Shown: positions 27,800 to 37,100 of the stretch, piece after piece
How positions within the stretch are numbered: the first letter of the stretch is position 1
How the letters are laid out: every line of letters begins with the position of its first letter
Origin: Actinospica durhamensis
Lineage (GTDB): Bacteria > Actinomycetota > Actinomycetes > Streptomycetales > Catenulisporaceae
DNA: 64,000 nt
Direction of reading: 5' to 3'
Assembly: GCF_018139695.1 (NCBI RefSeq)
Contig: NZ_JAGSOG010000004.1
Coordinates: 1 to 64,000, forward strand
Notes under the pieces: generated by a model
The model's database searches: none
What the model saw: the letters and a program-made list of their open reading frames with translations, nothing else
What the model was told of the DNA's origin: nothing
Made by a program: the position numbers and the translations under genes

Positions 27800-28714
27800 A
27801 TGCCTCATAAATACGGCCCGAGTCAGCTGCGGATGCGCCACAACGATGTTCACGTCACTGCCGAAGCGGCCAGGGAATTGGACAGCTTCAAGTCGCAGCC
27901 GATCAACTTCAAGATCGGATTCTGGGATCCCAGCGTCAACGGGGTGCGGTATCTGAAGGCGCTGACCTATAACCTGGCAGCCGGGTTGAGCGCGGAAAGC
28001 CGGGCCAGATTGCGCAGAATCAGCAATCGGAACATCGGCGAACCGATCACGGTGAAGTACGCCGGGGACGCGGTCTGCATGGACTACGTGCAGGCGGTGC
28101 TCGAATTGGAGTTCATCACGGCCGGTTTCAATCCAGACGGCCGGCGGATCCTGGAGATCGGTGCCGGGTACGGGCGCGCCTGCCACACCATGCTGTCGAA
28201 CCACGACGTCGCCGCGTACTACATCGTCGATCTGGAAAACTCTCTGACGCTCTCCAGCGGGTACCTGGAGAAGGTGCTCGATGCCGACCAGTTCGCCAAG
28301 GTCCACTTCCTCACGATCGACGAGGTGGACGAACTGCCGGACTCCGAGCGCTTCGACCTGGGCGTCGGCGTCAACGCGTTCGCCGAGATGACCGTCGACA
28401 CCGTGCGGAACTACCTTGCGTTCATCGACAAGCGCTGCGACCACTTCTATGTGAAGGACCCGGTCGGAAAATACCTGGACGGCAGCCTGGACGGTCACTC
28501 GGAGGGCCGTGAGGTGGTCGAGCTGGCATTGACCACCGGCATGTTGCAAGACGTCATCGACGTCCATGACAGCGAGGCGGTTGCGGCCCACGCCCGCAAC
28601 TTCGTTTCGGCCTACCAGCCTGGTGCGGCGTGGCGTTGCTCCGCCGACGGCTGGGCCGCGCCATGGAGCTTCTACTGGCAGGCGCTGTACAAGAACGAGC
28701 GTCCGGCAGCGTAG
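27800..28714 (+). CDS. Putative sugar O-methyltransferase
   Basis: A 304-residue protein of the putative sugar O-methyltransferase type. The SAM-binding block is RRILEIGAGYGRACHTML (about residues 114-131), and YIVDLENSLTLSSGYL follows as the acidic motif. The N-terminal third (FKSQPINFKIGFWDPSVNGVR) is specific to this group, found in O-antigen and antibiotic sugar loci. The gene is 16 bases upstream of the sugar aminotransferase, consistent with an operon methylating an amino or hydroxy group of the sugar. Confidence 0.78.
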   Translation: MPHKYGPSQLRMRHNDVHVTAEAARELDSFKSQPINFKIGFWDPSVNGVRYLKALTYNLAAGLSAESRARLRRISNRNIGEPITVKYAGDAVCMDYVQAVLELEFITAGFNPDGRRILEIGAGYGRACHTMLSNHDVAAYYIVDLENSLTLSSGYLEKVLDADQFAKVHFLTIDEVDELPDSERFDLGVGVNAFAEMTVDTVRNYLAFIDKRCDHFYVKDPVGKYLDGSLDGHSEGREVVELALTTGMLQDVIDVHDSEAVAAHARNFVSAYQPGAAWRCSADGWAAPWSFYWQALYKNERPAA

Positions 28715-28730
28715 AGGTGAGTGATCTTTC

Positions 28731-29867
28731 ATGATTCCGCTGTTCAATGTCGCAATGTCGCAGCAGGACGCGCTGGACCGGGTAGCCGGCGTTCTGCGCA
28801 GCGGTCGGCTCGAACACGGGCCGATCGTCACGGAGTTCGAAGGCGTACTCGGCGAGCGCATCGGCAACCCGAGGGTCATCGCGCTCAACAGCGGCTCCTC
28901 GGGCCTGCATCTCGGCATCGATCTCGCAGCCCGGTCGCGATCGGCCGAGGGGCGCCACGGTGACGAGCCGGGCGAGGTGCTGAGCACCCCGCTGACCTTC
29001 GAGGGTACGAACTGGCCGATCCTCGCCAATGGACTGCGCATCCGTTGGGTAGACGTCGATCCGGCCACGTTGAACATCGACCTTGACGACCTGGAACGGA
29101 AGATCTCGCCCGCGACCAGGGCGATCGTGGTCGTGCACTGGACCGGCTATCCAGTGGACCTGAACCGGCTACGCGAAATCCTGGACCGGGCGGAGGAACG
29201 CTTCGGGTTTCGTCCGATGGTGATCGAGGACTGTGCACAAGCCTGGGGGGCCACGTACCGGGACCTGCCCCTGGGTAACCATGGCAATATCTGCATGTTC
29301 AGCTTCGGCGCGCTCAAGCAGCTCACCTGCGGTAGCGGTGGGATGCTCGTTCTCCCGGACGACGATCTTTATGAGCAGGCCAGATCGCGCAGGTGGTACG
29401 GGATCAACAGGCAGGCAGACCGGATGCACGGTGGCTACGACGTCTCCGAGTGGGGCTTCCGCTTCTACATGAACGACATCGCCGCCGCGATCGGCCTCGC
29501 GAACCTGCAGCTGGCCGACGAACTGGTGGAGCGTCATCGGACCAACGCAGCCTTCTACGACAAAGAACTGTCCGGAGTGCCGGGCCTCGAGCAGACGGAG
29601 CGGGCTCAGGACAGGCAAGCTTCGTTCTGGGTGTACCCCGTCAAGGTGTCCGACCGGCCATCGTTCATGCGCAAACTCGCCGACGCGGGCATCGTGACCA
29701 GCATCATTTCCCGACGCAACGACGCGCACAGCTGTGTCGACGCCATGAGCACGACGCTTCCCGGCCTCGACAGCGTGTCCGATCGAGTGGTCTACATCCC
29801 GGTCGGCTGGTGGTTGTCCGAAGGCGACCGCGCCCACATCGCGGAGACGATCAAAGCCGGCTGGTGA
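28731..29867 (+). CDS. DegT/DnrJ/EryC1-family sugar aminotransferase
   Basis: A 378-residue PLP-dependent NDP-ketosugar aminotransferase. The PLP lysine is Lys196 in MFSFGALKQLTCGSGG; LNSGSSGLHLG binds the cofactor phosphate and VIEDCAQAWGATY contains the PLP-ring Asp. The C-terminal domain ends SFWVYPVKVSDR and later VYIPVGWWLSEGD. It would aminate a 3- or 4-ketosugar. Paired with the dehydrogenase and UXS-like enzyme at the right edge it could make a 4-amino-4-deoxypentose, as CalS13 does with CalS8/CalS9; that comparison is inference. Confidence 0.88.
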   Translation: MIPLFNVAMSQQDALDRVAGVLRSGRLEHGPIVTEFEGVLGERIGNPRVIALNSGSSGLHLGIDLAARSRSAEGRHGDEPGEVLSTPLTFEGTNWPILANGLRIRWVDVDPATLNIDLDDLERKISPATRAIVVVHWTGYPVDLNRLREILDRAEERFGFRPMVIEDCAQAWGATYRDLPLGNHGNICMFSFGALKQLTCGSGGMLVLPDDDLYEQARSRRWYGINRQADRMHGGYDVSEWGFRFYMNDIAAAIGLANLQLADELVERHRTNAAFYDKELSGVPGLEQTERAQDRQASFWVYPVKVSDRPSFMRKLADAGIVTSIISRRNDAHSCVDAMSTTLPGLDSVSDRVVYIPVGWWLSEGDRAHIAETIKAGW

Positions 29868-30109
29868 CCGCCGCCACGTGTGAAGCCTTGGTTGGCGCGT
29901 GAGGATGTGCAGGCTTGACCACGGCATCAAGGGGTTGGTCCATGAGGGCTTCGCCCGCCGGGATGGCGGCGACATAGCCGTCCTCAGGACAGAACCTCAC
30001 GGATATGAATATTCCGCAATAGCATGGCCGATATTCACATCGCACGGCATCCCGGTAAGGGCGCCTCTGGCTTTCCGCCGGAGGGGCCCCGCCGGACGGG
30101 TGCCCCGAG

Positions 30110-30976
30110 TCAGGCGCTCCGGGAGATGTCCAGCCGCTCGGCGCCGGCCGTGAACCCGGCGGACTTGTACGTCGCGACGGCACCGGCCAGGGAGTTCTGC
30201 GTGCACACGAAGGCGCTGGACGAGCCCATCGCCCGCAGCGCCGCCGCCCCGGCGAGCGTGATGGCCCTGCCGTGGCCTTGATGGCGGTGGTCCCGGTGCG
30301 TGCCCAGCGGCTCGATCAGGCCGGGCTTGCCCGGGCCGGCCAACCAGACGCCGATGTTCGCCACCGGGGTGTCCTGGTCGTCGTAGGCGATCAGGAAGCG
30401 GGCGTCGGAGAATGCCGGTCCGGCGGCCAGCGCGTGCCAACGGTCCATCGAGAAGGTCGACTTTTCCCACGCCGCCACGGTGACGGCGATCCACACGTGC
30501 GCCGAGTCGGAATCGGCCACCTCGATCCGCAGCCCCGGGTCCTGCACCGGTTCCGCGAGGTCGAGGGACAGCGGGGTCCACGCGTCGTCGGTCTTCCAGC
30601 CGTCCGCCAGCAGCAGTTCCTTGACCAGCGTGCCGTTCGCCGCCGCCAGATACACGGCTCCCGCGGGCAGTACGCCTCGCTCCGGGGCCGAGAAGTCCTC
30701 GATGAGGACCCGGGCCGTCGCCTCGTCCCGCTGGAGCTCCGGTGCGACCGCCAGCCGCAGCAGGTCGGGCTGGTCCAGAAACCCGACGGCGACGATCCGG
30801 CTGTCCCTGCTCCAGGTCCGGACGGTCGAGACCACCTTCTCCACGCCGTGCGAGCAGGCCCAGCCCAGGTCGCCGGGATGCAGCTCCAGCGGCGCCTTGT
30901 CGTGCTGCCAGTCCCGCAGCGCGGCGAGGACTTCGTGGAACTCGGTGACTCCCGGCGTGCTCAGCGCAATAGTCAT
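30110..30976 (-). CDS. GNAT-family N-acetyltransferase
   Basis: A 288-residue GNAT protein with a C-terminal acetyl-CoA motif GTHRDHRHQGHGRAITLAGAAAL (Q/RxxGxG/A type) and NSLAGAVATYKSAGFTAG. The N-terminal half (1-140) looks like a degenerate first GNAT domain. The ATG at 30976 is preferred to the one at 30991. It is convergent with the sugar genes and next to IS debris. It may be self-resistance or unrelated. Confidence 0.8.
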   Translation of the reverse strand: MTIALSTPGVTEFHEVLAALRDWQHDKAPLELHPGDLGWACSHGVEKVVSTVRTWSRDSRIVAVGFLDQPDLLRLAVAPELQRDEATARVLIEDFSAPERGVLPAGAVYLAAANGTLVKELLLADGWKTDDAWTPLSLDLAEPVQDPGLRIEVADSDSAHVWIAVTVAAWEKSTFSMDRWHALAAGPAFSDARFLIAYDDQDTPVANIGVWLAGPGKPGLIEPLGTHRDHRHQGHGRAITLAGAAALRAMGSSSAFVCTQNSLAGAVATYKSAGFTAGAERLDISRSA

Positions 30977-31069
30977 GGGCAGATCACACACCCGTCTGCC
31001 GCGCCGCGCATCTGGTTTTCCAGCCGGCGCAATGCAAGGCTCATCGAGCGTGACCTCAGCATCAAAGGC

Positions 31070-31287
31070 CTGAGCGTTTCGTGGTCGGCTGTGCGTCCGC
31101 CGGTGTGGGTGGTGAGGTGGCCTCGGGCTCGTCGGGTGGTGCCGCAGCGGGCGCGCAGTCGCTGGTCGGCGGGGTTGCGATACCCGAAGGCGCAGCGCGC
31201 ATCAGTCTTGATCAGTCGGTTGACGCCCTCCGAGGAGGCGTTCGTGACGCCGGTCGTGAAATCGCGGTCGGCGTGAAGCCGCACCAT
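31070..31287 (-). pseudogene. ISL3-family transposase C-terminal fragment
   Basis: The minus-strand translation reads TTGVTNASSEGVNRLIKTDAR and CAFGYRNPADQRLRARC, matching the conserved C-terminal block of ISL3 (DDE) transposases (N-EG-NR-IK, then GYRN). Only about 70 residues remain, with no catalytic DDE upstream, so this is debris from an insertion. It marks a junction inside the cluster. Confidence 0.8.
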
Positions 31288-31301
31288 TTACGCTCCACCC
31301 C

Positions 31302-31718
31302 ATGCGCACTGTGTTCATCTTCCCCACAGGAGAGCGGGCCGAGACTGTTGCCTCACTCGACCGGAACCTGCCCCAGCAGCGCGATCCGTGGACCTACAAC
31401 GGCGACCTCTATATCAACATCGACGATGAGCAGACCGGCTACCTCTTCTCCGACTGGGATCCCGACGATGTGACGGCAGTCGAAGCGGCCATGCAGCACC
31501 ACCCCACCTGGGCAGTGCAGATCGACATCTCCGGGCGGATCGACGGCACCGCGGAGGTTCACCACATGGTCGCACTACTGCTGGAACACGGCGGCGTGGC
31601 GACCGATGACTACTCGGCCCACCCCTGGACTCTGCAGGAGATCGAGTCCGGAGAGACGATCGACGGTCTGCGCTTCTTCGACTTCCGAGCCTTCCACGAG
31701 CTCAATCAGGAGCGCTGA
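31302..31718 (+). CDS. Small acidic hypothetical protein
   Basis: A 138-residue acidic soluble protein (MRTVFIFPTGERAETVASLD; GYLFSDWDPDDVTAVEAAM). I do not recognise the family; the size, acidity and position beside a DUF4240 gene and IS remnants recall immunity-type or cargo genes. No clear RBS precedes the ATG, but the codon bias is coding-like throughout. Confidence 0.6.
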   Translation: MRTVFIFPTGERAETVASLDRNLPQQRDPWTYNGDLYINIDDEQTGYLFSDWDPDDVTAVEAAMQHHPTWAVQIDISGRIDGTAEVHHMVALLLEHGGVATDDYSAHPWTLQEIESGETIDGLRFFDFRAFHELNQER

Positions 31719-31734
31719 GGGCGGAGTCAGGACG

Positions 31735-32196
31735 TCAGCCCCGTCCCGGCCAGCCGTCACGGTTCGAATACGACTCGAACGAGTACTGCGTCCTACGGTC
31801 CCATTCCTCACTTGTCACCAGCTCAAATGCGTTCTGGGCTACGTACAGCAGCCACTCACCCTCCAGATTCGTCGCCGTGAACGGCCCGAAGCCCGAGGGG
31901 TCATCGAAGACGCCCTCATAAACGTCGCGCCCGGCTGCGACCACCGCGCACCGCGCATAGAGGAAATGATCACCCGACTGCGGAAAGGGGGCGTCCGGGG
32001 ACCCCATGTTCGCCACGGGCAAGCGTCCGAAGCGCTCCTGGTCGAGCCGATACAGGGACTCGGCTATCCGTTCCCCGAACCCGGCGATCTCCTGCACCTC
32101 CCGCAGGGCCAGGGCGTTCGTCAGTCGAGTGCATGAGTCATAGTCGGTCCGTCCCCCGAGGGTGGCGATCAGCTTCCAGAAGTCGTCCCAGGTCAT
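31735..32196 (-). CDS. DUF4240 domain protein
   Basis: A 153-residue protein beginning MTWDDFWKLIATLGG, the start pattern of the DUF4240 family, with DHFLYARCAVVAAGRDVYEGV in the middle. Family function is unknown; DUF4240 proteins are scattered in actinomycetes, often near toxin-immunity genes. The ATG at 32196 is preferred over the overlapping GTG at 32199. Convergent with the preceding acidic protein, the stops being 16 bases apart. Confidence 0.75.
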   Translation of the reverse strand: MTWDDFWKLIATLGGRTDYDSCTRLTNALALREVQEIAGFGERIAESLYRLDQERFGRLPVANMGSPDAPFPQSGDHFLYARCAVVAAGRDVYEGVFDDPSGFGPFTATNLEGEWLLYVAQNAFELVTSEEWDRRTQYSFESYSNRDGWPGRG

Positions 32197-32199
32197 CAC

Positions 32200-33200
32200 G
32201 GCTGCAGCATCGCACGCACCACTGACAACGCGTTCTCCGCACAGGAACCGGCACCCGCAGTCCAGGATCAGTCGAGGTTCCGGGTGGTGATCGCGGTCTG
32301 GGTGAATCTGGGTGCGGTGTTGCGGATCCCGGGCGGGGTGGCGAGGTTCGCGCTCTCGGACTACGTCATGACCGTGTGACGATCGAGCGCGTCGCCGGGA
32401 TCCGGGTGCGTGGTCCCGGATGGTGGCCCTGGGGCGGCATTACCGCGGCCGACTGGCCGGCTGGCGGACGGGCGCGGGGTGGTGTGCCGCGTCCCGGAGG
32501 TCGCGCTCGATCTGGCGGTCGGGGCCGGCAGCTGGTCGGCGATGGGCGGAGCGTGCGCTGGGGCTCGGTGCGCTGTTCGGTCGCGCTCGGGCACGTCGGC
32601 ATCTTCATGTTCTGCCGGGTGGGTGGCGAGGAGTTGGTTGTGACCGCCGACACTGCGGCCGGGCCGTGCGAGATCGCCCGGCACCGGCTCTGGACTCCGG
32701 GCGACACTGCATCCTCGACGAGCACTACCTCGACTGCCCCGACCGCCCCGACGGCTGGGCGATCCTGGCTCCCAGGCCCGAGCCGCGGCCCCAGGCCCAA
32801 TCCACGGATCGCCTCCGAGGGCTGACGGGGTATTCGGCGGCGGTCAAACGCGGCGAGCGAGCCACGTCGGTCAGCACTCTGATCGTGATGCGACCGTTGG
32901 TAGAGGCGGTTTTATGTGCTAGGCACCATGGAAGATGTTGCGGGTAGTCGAGGACCTGCAAACTATCACTAGGCCCATCCAGGTGAATGTTGGTTTGCCG
33001 GACAGGCTATTCGAAGTCACCTGTCCGCGAAATCGCTCGTTTGCCTTGGGTCGTTTATCACTTCAGCAGAATTTCAGCACGCATAGGCTGCGGGCGTTCT
33101 CGAGAACTCATCGGCGAAGCCCAATCCAACGCGCCGTCGTGCGGACACCATACCGCTCAATATACGTGGTGTGATGTGTGCCATTCACGAGGTGGCATAC
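32200..33200. other. Degenerate gap with lower-GC tail
   Basis: No intact gene is supported over this kilobase. Short coding-like stretches appear in changing frames (for example VLRIPGGVARFALSDYVMTV ending near 32380, and CILDEHYLDCPDRPDGWAIL near 32710-32770), as in decayed genes. From about 32850 the GC content drops below the rest of the window. This, with the ISL3 fragment, suggests an insertion/deletion scar between the sugar genes and the NRPS genes. Confidence 0.5.
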
Positions 33201-33449
33201 CTAGACCGTAACTGCGACGGCGTCGATTCTTGCTCTGTGTCGATGGGCGGTCGCACTACAGAGTAGGAACGTCACGCCTTCCTGCGTCGAGACGAGTGTC
33301 GTGGCGAGTGTGTTCCGCGCGGCGTCGATGAAACGGGAAATGTGATGCAGGACTAGGGCTTTCGCGATGCCGCGCTGAACCATGTCAAGTTCTTCGAGGG
33401 GCGTTTCTGGTTCCTTTAGGTAACCAAGTGCGGTCGTTGACGTCGCCAT
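33201..33449 (-). CDS. Possible small hypothetical protein
   Basis: A candidate 82-residue protein (MATSTTALGYLKEPETPLEEL; MVQRGIAKALVLHHISRFIDA) of unknown family. It has lower GC than its neighbours, no strong RBS, and may be a remnant of a transferred segment. It diverges from the AraC-type regulator gene. Confidence 0.35.
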   Translation of the reverse strand: MATSTTALGYLKEPETPLEELDMVQRGIAKALVLHHISRFIDAARNTLATTLVSTQEGVTFLLCSATAHRHRARIDAVAVTV

Positions 33450-33557
33450 GTTGGCGCTTGGCACCTTTGTCGGCGGGTGCACTGATCAGGTGATTCTTGG
33501 CTGCCGTTGATTGCGCCTGCTGATCAACGGTGCAGAAAATCCATCACTGGAGGAACC

Positions 33558-34370
33558 ATGCATTCGGCAGTGCGGGAAGCCATACATCTCATAAAGTCCA
33601 GGTATGCCGAACCCATAACGCTGGGCGAGCTGGCCTCGTCGGTCTTCGTCAGTCCGTATCACTTCTGCCGAGTCTTTGGTAAAGCCACCGGTCTTACGCC
33701 TGGTCGGTACCTGGCGGCGGTTCGCATGTTCGAGGCGAAGCGCCTGCTGTTGACCACGTCGCTGAGGGTCACGGACATCGTGTGCAGCGTCGGCTACAAC
33801 AGCACCGGCACGTTCACCACAAGATTCACCAGCATGGTCGGGATGACTCCGACCCAGTACCGGGACCCGGACGTGCAGGCGCTCCTGGTGGCCATGGCGC
33901 CGGACCTGTTGCGTCTGCCGTCATCGGCGACATTGCGCGCCGCAGGCGTGGCACATGCCTCCCCGCCCGTCCACCGTGGTGGCACCGTGATGGTCGCGGC
34001 CGAACTGCCGTTGGCAGTCGGTCCCGTGCAGGTTCTGGTGGGGATATACCCGGAGCGCATTCCACAGGGCGCGCCGGTGGCCTACCGCTATGGGGAGATG
34101 AACGGAAGCGGCCTGATGACGATTGCCGGTGTGCCGGCCGGGCGATGGCATATATGGGCGGTGGCCGGTCAGGACAACGAGTCCCCGCAATGGCTGCTCA
34201 GCGGCAGATCCGTGAGCCCCGTGGTGGTGCGTCCTGATCAGTCCGCGCGAGCGACTGTCCGGATGAGGGAACTGAGCCCCAACGATGTGCCGGTAGCTCT
34301 CTCGCTTGCGCCGTGGCGAAATCGGAGTCTGGATATGCAGCCTTCCCAGCTGGTCGGCGCGGCCGCCTGA
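33558..34370 (+). CDS. AraC-family transcriptional regulator, N-terminal HTH
   Basis: A 270-residue regulator with its AraC/XylS DNA-binding domain at the N-terminus (residues 3-100: two helix-turn-helices, ITLGELASSVFVSPYHFCRVF and VTDIVCSVGYNSTGTFTTRF, then GMTPTQYR). An uncharacterised domain of about 150 residues follows. This order is the reverse of classical AraC and occurs in regulators inside biosynthetic clusters. TGGAGG lies 6 bases before the ATG at 33558. Its position at the head of the NRPS genes suggests it controls them. Confidence 0.85.
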   Translation: MHSAVREAIHLIKSRYAEPITLGELASSVFVSPYHFCRVFGKATGLTPGRYLAAVRMFEAKRLLLTTSLRVTDIVCSVGYNSTGTFTTRFTSMVGMTPTQYRDPDVQALLVAMAPDLLRLPSSATLRAAGVAHASPPVHRGGTVMVAAELPLAVGPVQVLVGIYPERIPQGAPVAYRYGEMNGSGLMTIAGVPAGRWHIWAVAGQDNESPQWLLSGRSVSPVVVRPDQSARATVRMRELSPNDVPVALSLAPWRNRSLDMQPSQLVGAAA

Positions 34371-34626
34371 GGTGATCCGGTCACCGCTGTTGAACAACCG
34401 TCGAACTACCTACCGGGCGCGCTGGCGCACGGCGCGCGGGTCCGGTCGTCGCACGAGGTTCAGCATCTTTCACGTGCCTCGGACGATCGGTACGCGTGCA
34501 CCGCAACTCATGGACGCTTCGAGGACCGGCGGGCCCGAATCCGAGCAACGCGGAGGACCTGCCGGCACGCCGAGGCTGCGAAGGTGTCCAGGGGACTCTC
34601 GGAGCTCTAATGGAGGTGAGCAGCTG

Positions 34627-35169
34627 ATGGCTGTGACTGCGATCCAGGACGTGCGAGAAGTGTTGGGCGCCTACCCCGAACTCGCGGACGTCGCGGTCCT
34701 GACACATGTGCAGGAGCCTGTGGGCCAGGTCCTGGTGGCCTACGCTGTGCCCAACAGCCCTGATTTCGACCTGGAGGCGCTGCACAGGTACGTCAGGGCG
34801 ATGTTGCCCGGCAGCGCGGTGCCGGCCGCCATCGTGGTCGTCGACGCCATCCCGACGGACTTCGCGGGAACGCCGGAGTCGCAGGCGCTGCCCGCACCGG
34901 ATCTGCGTGGCCTGGTGCCCTACCGATCACCCGACACCCCGCGCCAGGTCGCCCTGTGCACGATCTTCGCCGAGGTGCTCTCCAGGCCTCGGTGCGGCGT
35001 CGATGACGACTTCTTTCGCCTGGGGGGCGAGTCGATCGACGCCATGCTGATCGCGAGCCGGGTCGGCCCGGAGTTCGGCCTGGAGATATCGATGAACGAG
35101 GTTTTCGATGCGCCCACCGTCGCGGAGCTCGACCAGCTTCTGACTCGGCTGAGCAGCACCGGAGGCTGA
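34627..35169 (+). CDS. Decayed adenylation C-subdomain fused to a peptidyl carrier protein
   Basis: A 180-residue protein. Residues 5-90 align with the C-terminal subdomain of NRPS adenylation domains (VREVLGAYPELADVAVL, LVAYAVPN, LHRYVRAMLPGSAVPAAIVVVDAIP), but the expected NGKxDR motif reads FAGTPES, so the catalytic lysine is gone. Residues 100-178 form a PCP with LGGES, Ser136 being the phosphopantetheine site. It is therefore probably a carrier protein loaded by another adenylation domain, with the remnant as a docking part. The start is at 34627 after GGAGGTG; the next gene begins 5 bases after its stop. Confidence 0.8.
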   Translation: MAVTAIQDVREVLGAYPELADVAVLTHVQEPVGQVLVAYAVPNSPDFDLEALHRYVRAMLPGSAVPAAIVVVDAIPTDFAGTPESQALPAPDLRGLVPYRSPDTPRQVALCTIFAEVLSRPRCGVDDDFFRLGGESIDAMLIASRVGPEFGLEISMNEVFDAPTVAELDQLLTRLSSTGG

Positions 35170-35174
35170 CGACG

Positions 35175-36323
35175 GTGAAGGTTGCCAACAGGTTGCGAGG
35201 CCTGCAGCAGTCCGCGCTCGGGGCCATGACGGTGCGCTGTCAGGAACTCGGTGCCCTCAACCTCGCGCAGGGGCTCAGCCTGGTGCCGCCGCCCGCTTCG
35301 CTGCTTGCGGAGGGCGCACGAGACTTCAAGGACATCGGTCATTCCTACAGTCAGCCCGAAGGCCTCGCCGTCTTTCGCGAAGCCGTCTCCGACAAGGTGA
35401 ACAGGCGCACCGGGCTCGGCATCGATCCCGCCACCCAGGTCTTGGCCACGGTCGGCGCGACGGGAGCTCTCATGGCGACGCTCACGGCCCTGCTCAACGC
35501 GGGAGACGGCGTCATCCTGTTCGAGCCCTTTTTCAGCTATTACCTGTCCTCGCTCAAGATGCTGAACCTGAGCCCCGAGCCGGTCCGGCTCGTCGGGCCG
35601 GACTTCGCGATCACCGAGGAATCGTTGCGGGCCGCCGTCACCGGCCGGACGCGTGCGATGATCATCTGCTCGCCGAACAATCCGAGCGGACACCGGCTCA
35701 CCGCGGCGGAGCTCGAGATCGTCTCGGCCGTGGCGGATGAACATGATCTGCTCGTCATCACCGACGAGGTGTATGAAGAAATCTACTTCGGTCCGGCTCC
35801 GCATCTCGCCGCGGCGACGGTCGGAACCCTCAAGGAGCGAACGGTGACCTTGGGGTCGCTGGGAAAATCGTTCAGCATTCCCGGATGGCGGCTCGGTTAC
35901 GCCCACGGCCCGGAACCACTGATCAGGTCGATCAGGATCGCGGCCGACGCGCTCGTGGTCTGCGCGCCCGCTCCGCTGCAGGAGCTCGGCGCGCGGGCGC
36001 TGAGCCTGGGCGAGGATTATTACCGCGATCTCCGCGCGATGTATGACCGCAAGCGCCGGACCCTGGCGGAAGGCTTCGCCGCCGCTGGGCTGTCGCCCAA
36101 CGAACCGGAGGGTTCTTACTACCTGTTCGTCGATTGCTCGCCGATGGGCGTGACGACTGGGGTGGAAGCGGCCGAGATCCTGCTGGAGAACAGTCTCGTC
36201 GGGACGGTGCCCGGAGAGGTGTTCTACGTGGCCGCACCGGATCGTCCGTACGTCCGCGCCTGCTTCTCGCTGCCGGACGAGGTAATCGCCGAAGCCGTCA
36301 GCAGATTAGTGAAGGGGGTCTGA
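35175..36323 (+). CDS. Class I/II PLP aminotransferase (TTA codon near the end)
   Basis: A 382-residue fold-type I aminotransferase. CSPNNPSGH binds PLP, ITDEVYEEI contains the Asp/Tyr of the cofactor site, the Schiff-base lysine is Lys231 in GSLGKSFSIPGWRLGY, and the substrate-carboxylate Arg is in YVRACFS. It would convert a 2-oxoacid to an amino acid; the 4-hydroxy-2-oxoacid from the neighbouring aldolase is an attractive substrate (inference). A TTA leucine codon at 36306-36308, five codons before the stop, may make it dependent on the bldA tRNA. The SDR gene starts 2 bases after its stop. Confidence 0.88.
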   Translation: MKVANRLRGLQQSALGAMTVRCQELGALNLAQGLSLVPPPASLLAEGARDFKDIGHSYSQPEGLAVFREAVSDKVNRRTGLGIDPATQVLATVGATGALMATLTALLNAGDGVILFEPFFSYYLSSLKMLNLSPEPVRLVGPDFAITEESLRAAVTGRTRAMIICSPNNPSGHRLTAAELEIVSAVADEHDLLVITDEVYEEIYFGPAPHLAAATVGTLKERTVTLGSLGKSFSIPGWRLGYAHGPEPLIRSIRIAADALVVCAPAPLQELGARALSLGEDYYRDLRAMYDRKRRTLAEGFAAAGLSPNEPEGSYYLFVDCSPMGVTTGVEAAEILLENSLVGTVPGEVFYVAAPDRPYVRACFSLPDEVIAEAVSRLVKGV

Positions 36324-36325
36324 CC

Positions 36326-37099
36326 ATGGTCGAGAACGTGAGTGGGCCGGCCGGTGGTCGCGCGGTTCTCGTGACCGGCGCGGCGAGGGGTATCGGGTGG
36401 GCTGTGGCCAGACGGTTCGCGGCGGCCGGTGACCGGGTGGCGATTCTGGACAAGGTGCGGGGTGGTGCCGCAGACGAGTTGGTGGCCGGCCTCGACGGCA
36501 GCGGGCATATCGTCGTCGAGGCCGATCTGCTGGACGGTGCGGCCGTGCTGGCGGCGGTGGACTCGGCTGCCGAGCAGCTCGGCGGCCTGGACGTCCTGGT
36601 GAACAACGCCGGCATCTTCGTCGCGCACCCGATCACGGAGGTGGACTACGCCGCCTGGCAGGAGCACTGGCGCTCGACGCTGGGGGTCAACCTCATCGGA
36701 GCGGCCAACGTGACCTGGTGTGCGGTGCGGCACATGAAGGAGCGCGGCGGGCGGATCGTCAACGTCTCGTCGCGGGGTGCGTTCCGCGGCGAGCCGGACG
36801 TGCCGGCCTACGGGGCCAGCAAGGCGGGCCTGAACGCACTGACCCAGTCGATGGCGATCGCGCTCGCGCCGTACCGGATCGCGGTCTCCGCCGTGGCACC
36901 CGGATTCGTGGCCACGGACATGACCACGGACTGGCTCGCGCCGCCCGGCGGTGATGAGATCCGGGCGCAGAGCCCGTTCGGCCGGGTCGCCGAGCCGGAC
37001 GAGATCGCCGCGGGCGTGTTCTTCCTGGCCTCCGCTCAGGCCGAGTGGGCCAGCGGCACCATCCTCGACCTGAACGGCGCCTCCTACCTGCGGACGTGA
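36326..37099 (+). CDS. Short-chain dehydrogenase/reductase
   Basis: A 257-residue classical SDR. The cofactor motif VTGAARGIG lies at about residues 12-20, LVNNAGIF follows at the fourth strand, and the catalytic Ser and YGASK are in VNVSSRGAF and DVPAYGASKAGLNALT. PGFVATDMT near residue 195 is typical. It interconverts an alcohol and a ketone with NAD(P)H. It is 2 bases downstream of the aminotransferase and likely cotranscribed with it and the carrier protein. Confidence 0.9.
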   Translation: MVENVSGPAGGRAVLVTGAARGIGWAVARRFAAAGDRVAILDKVRGGAADELVAGLDGSGHIVVEADLLDGAAVLAAVDSAAEQLGGLDVLVNNAGIFVAHPITEVDYAAWQEHWRSTLGVNLIGAANVTWCAVRHMKERGGRIVNVSSRGAFRGEPDVPAYGASKAGLNALTQSMAIALAPYRIAVSAVAPGFVATDMTTDWLAPPGGDEIRAQSPFGRVAEPDEIAAGVFFLASAQAEWASGTILDLNGASYLRT

Positions 37100-37100
37100 C

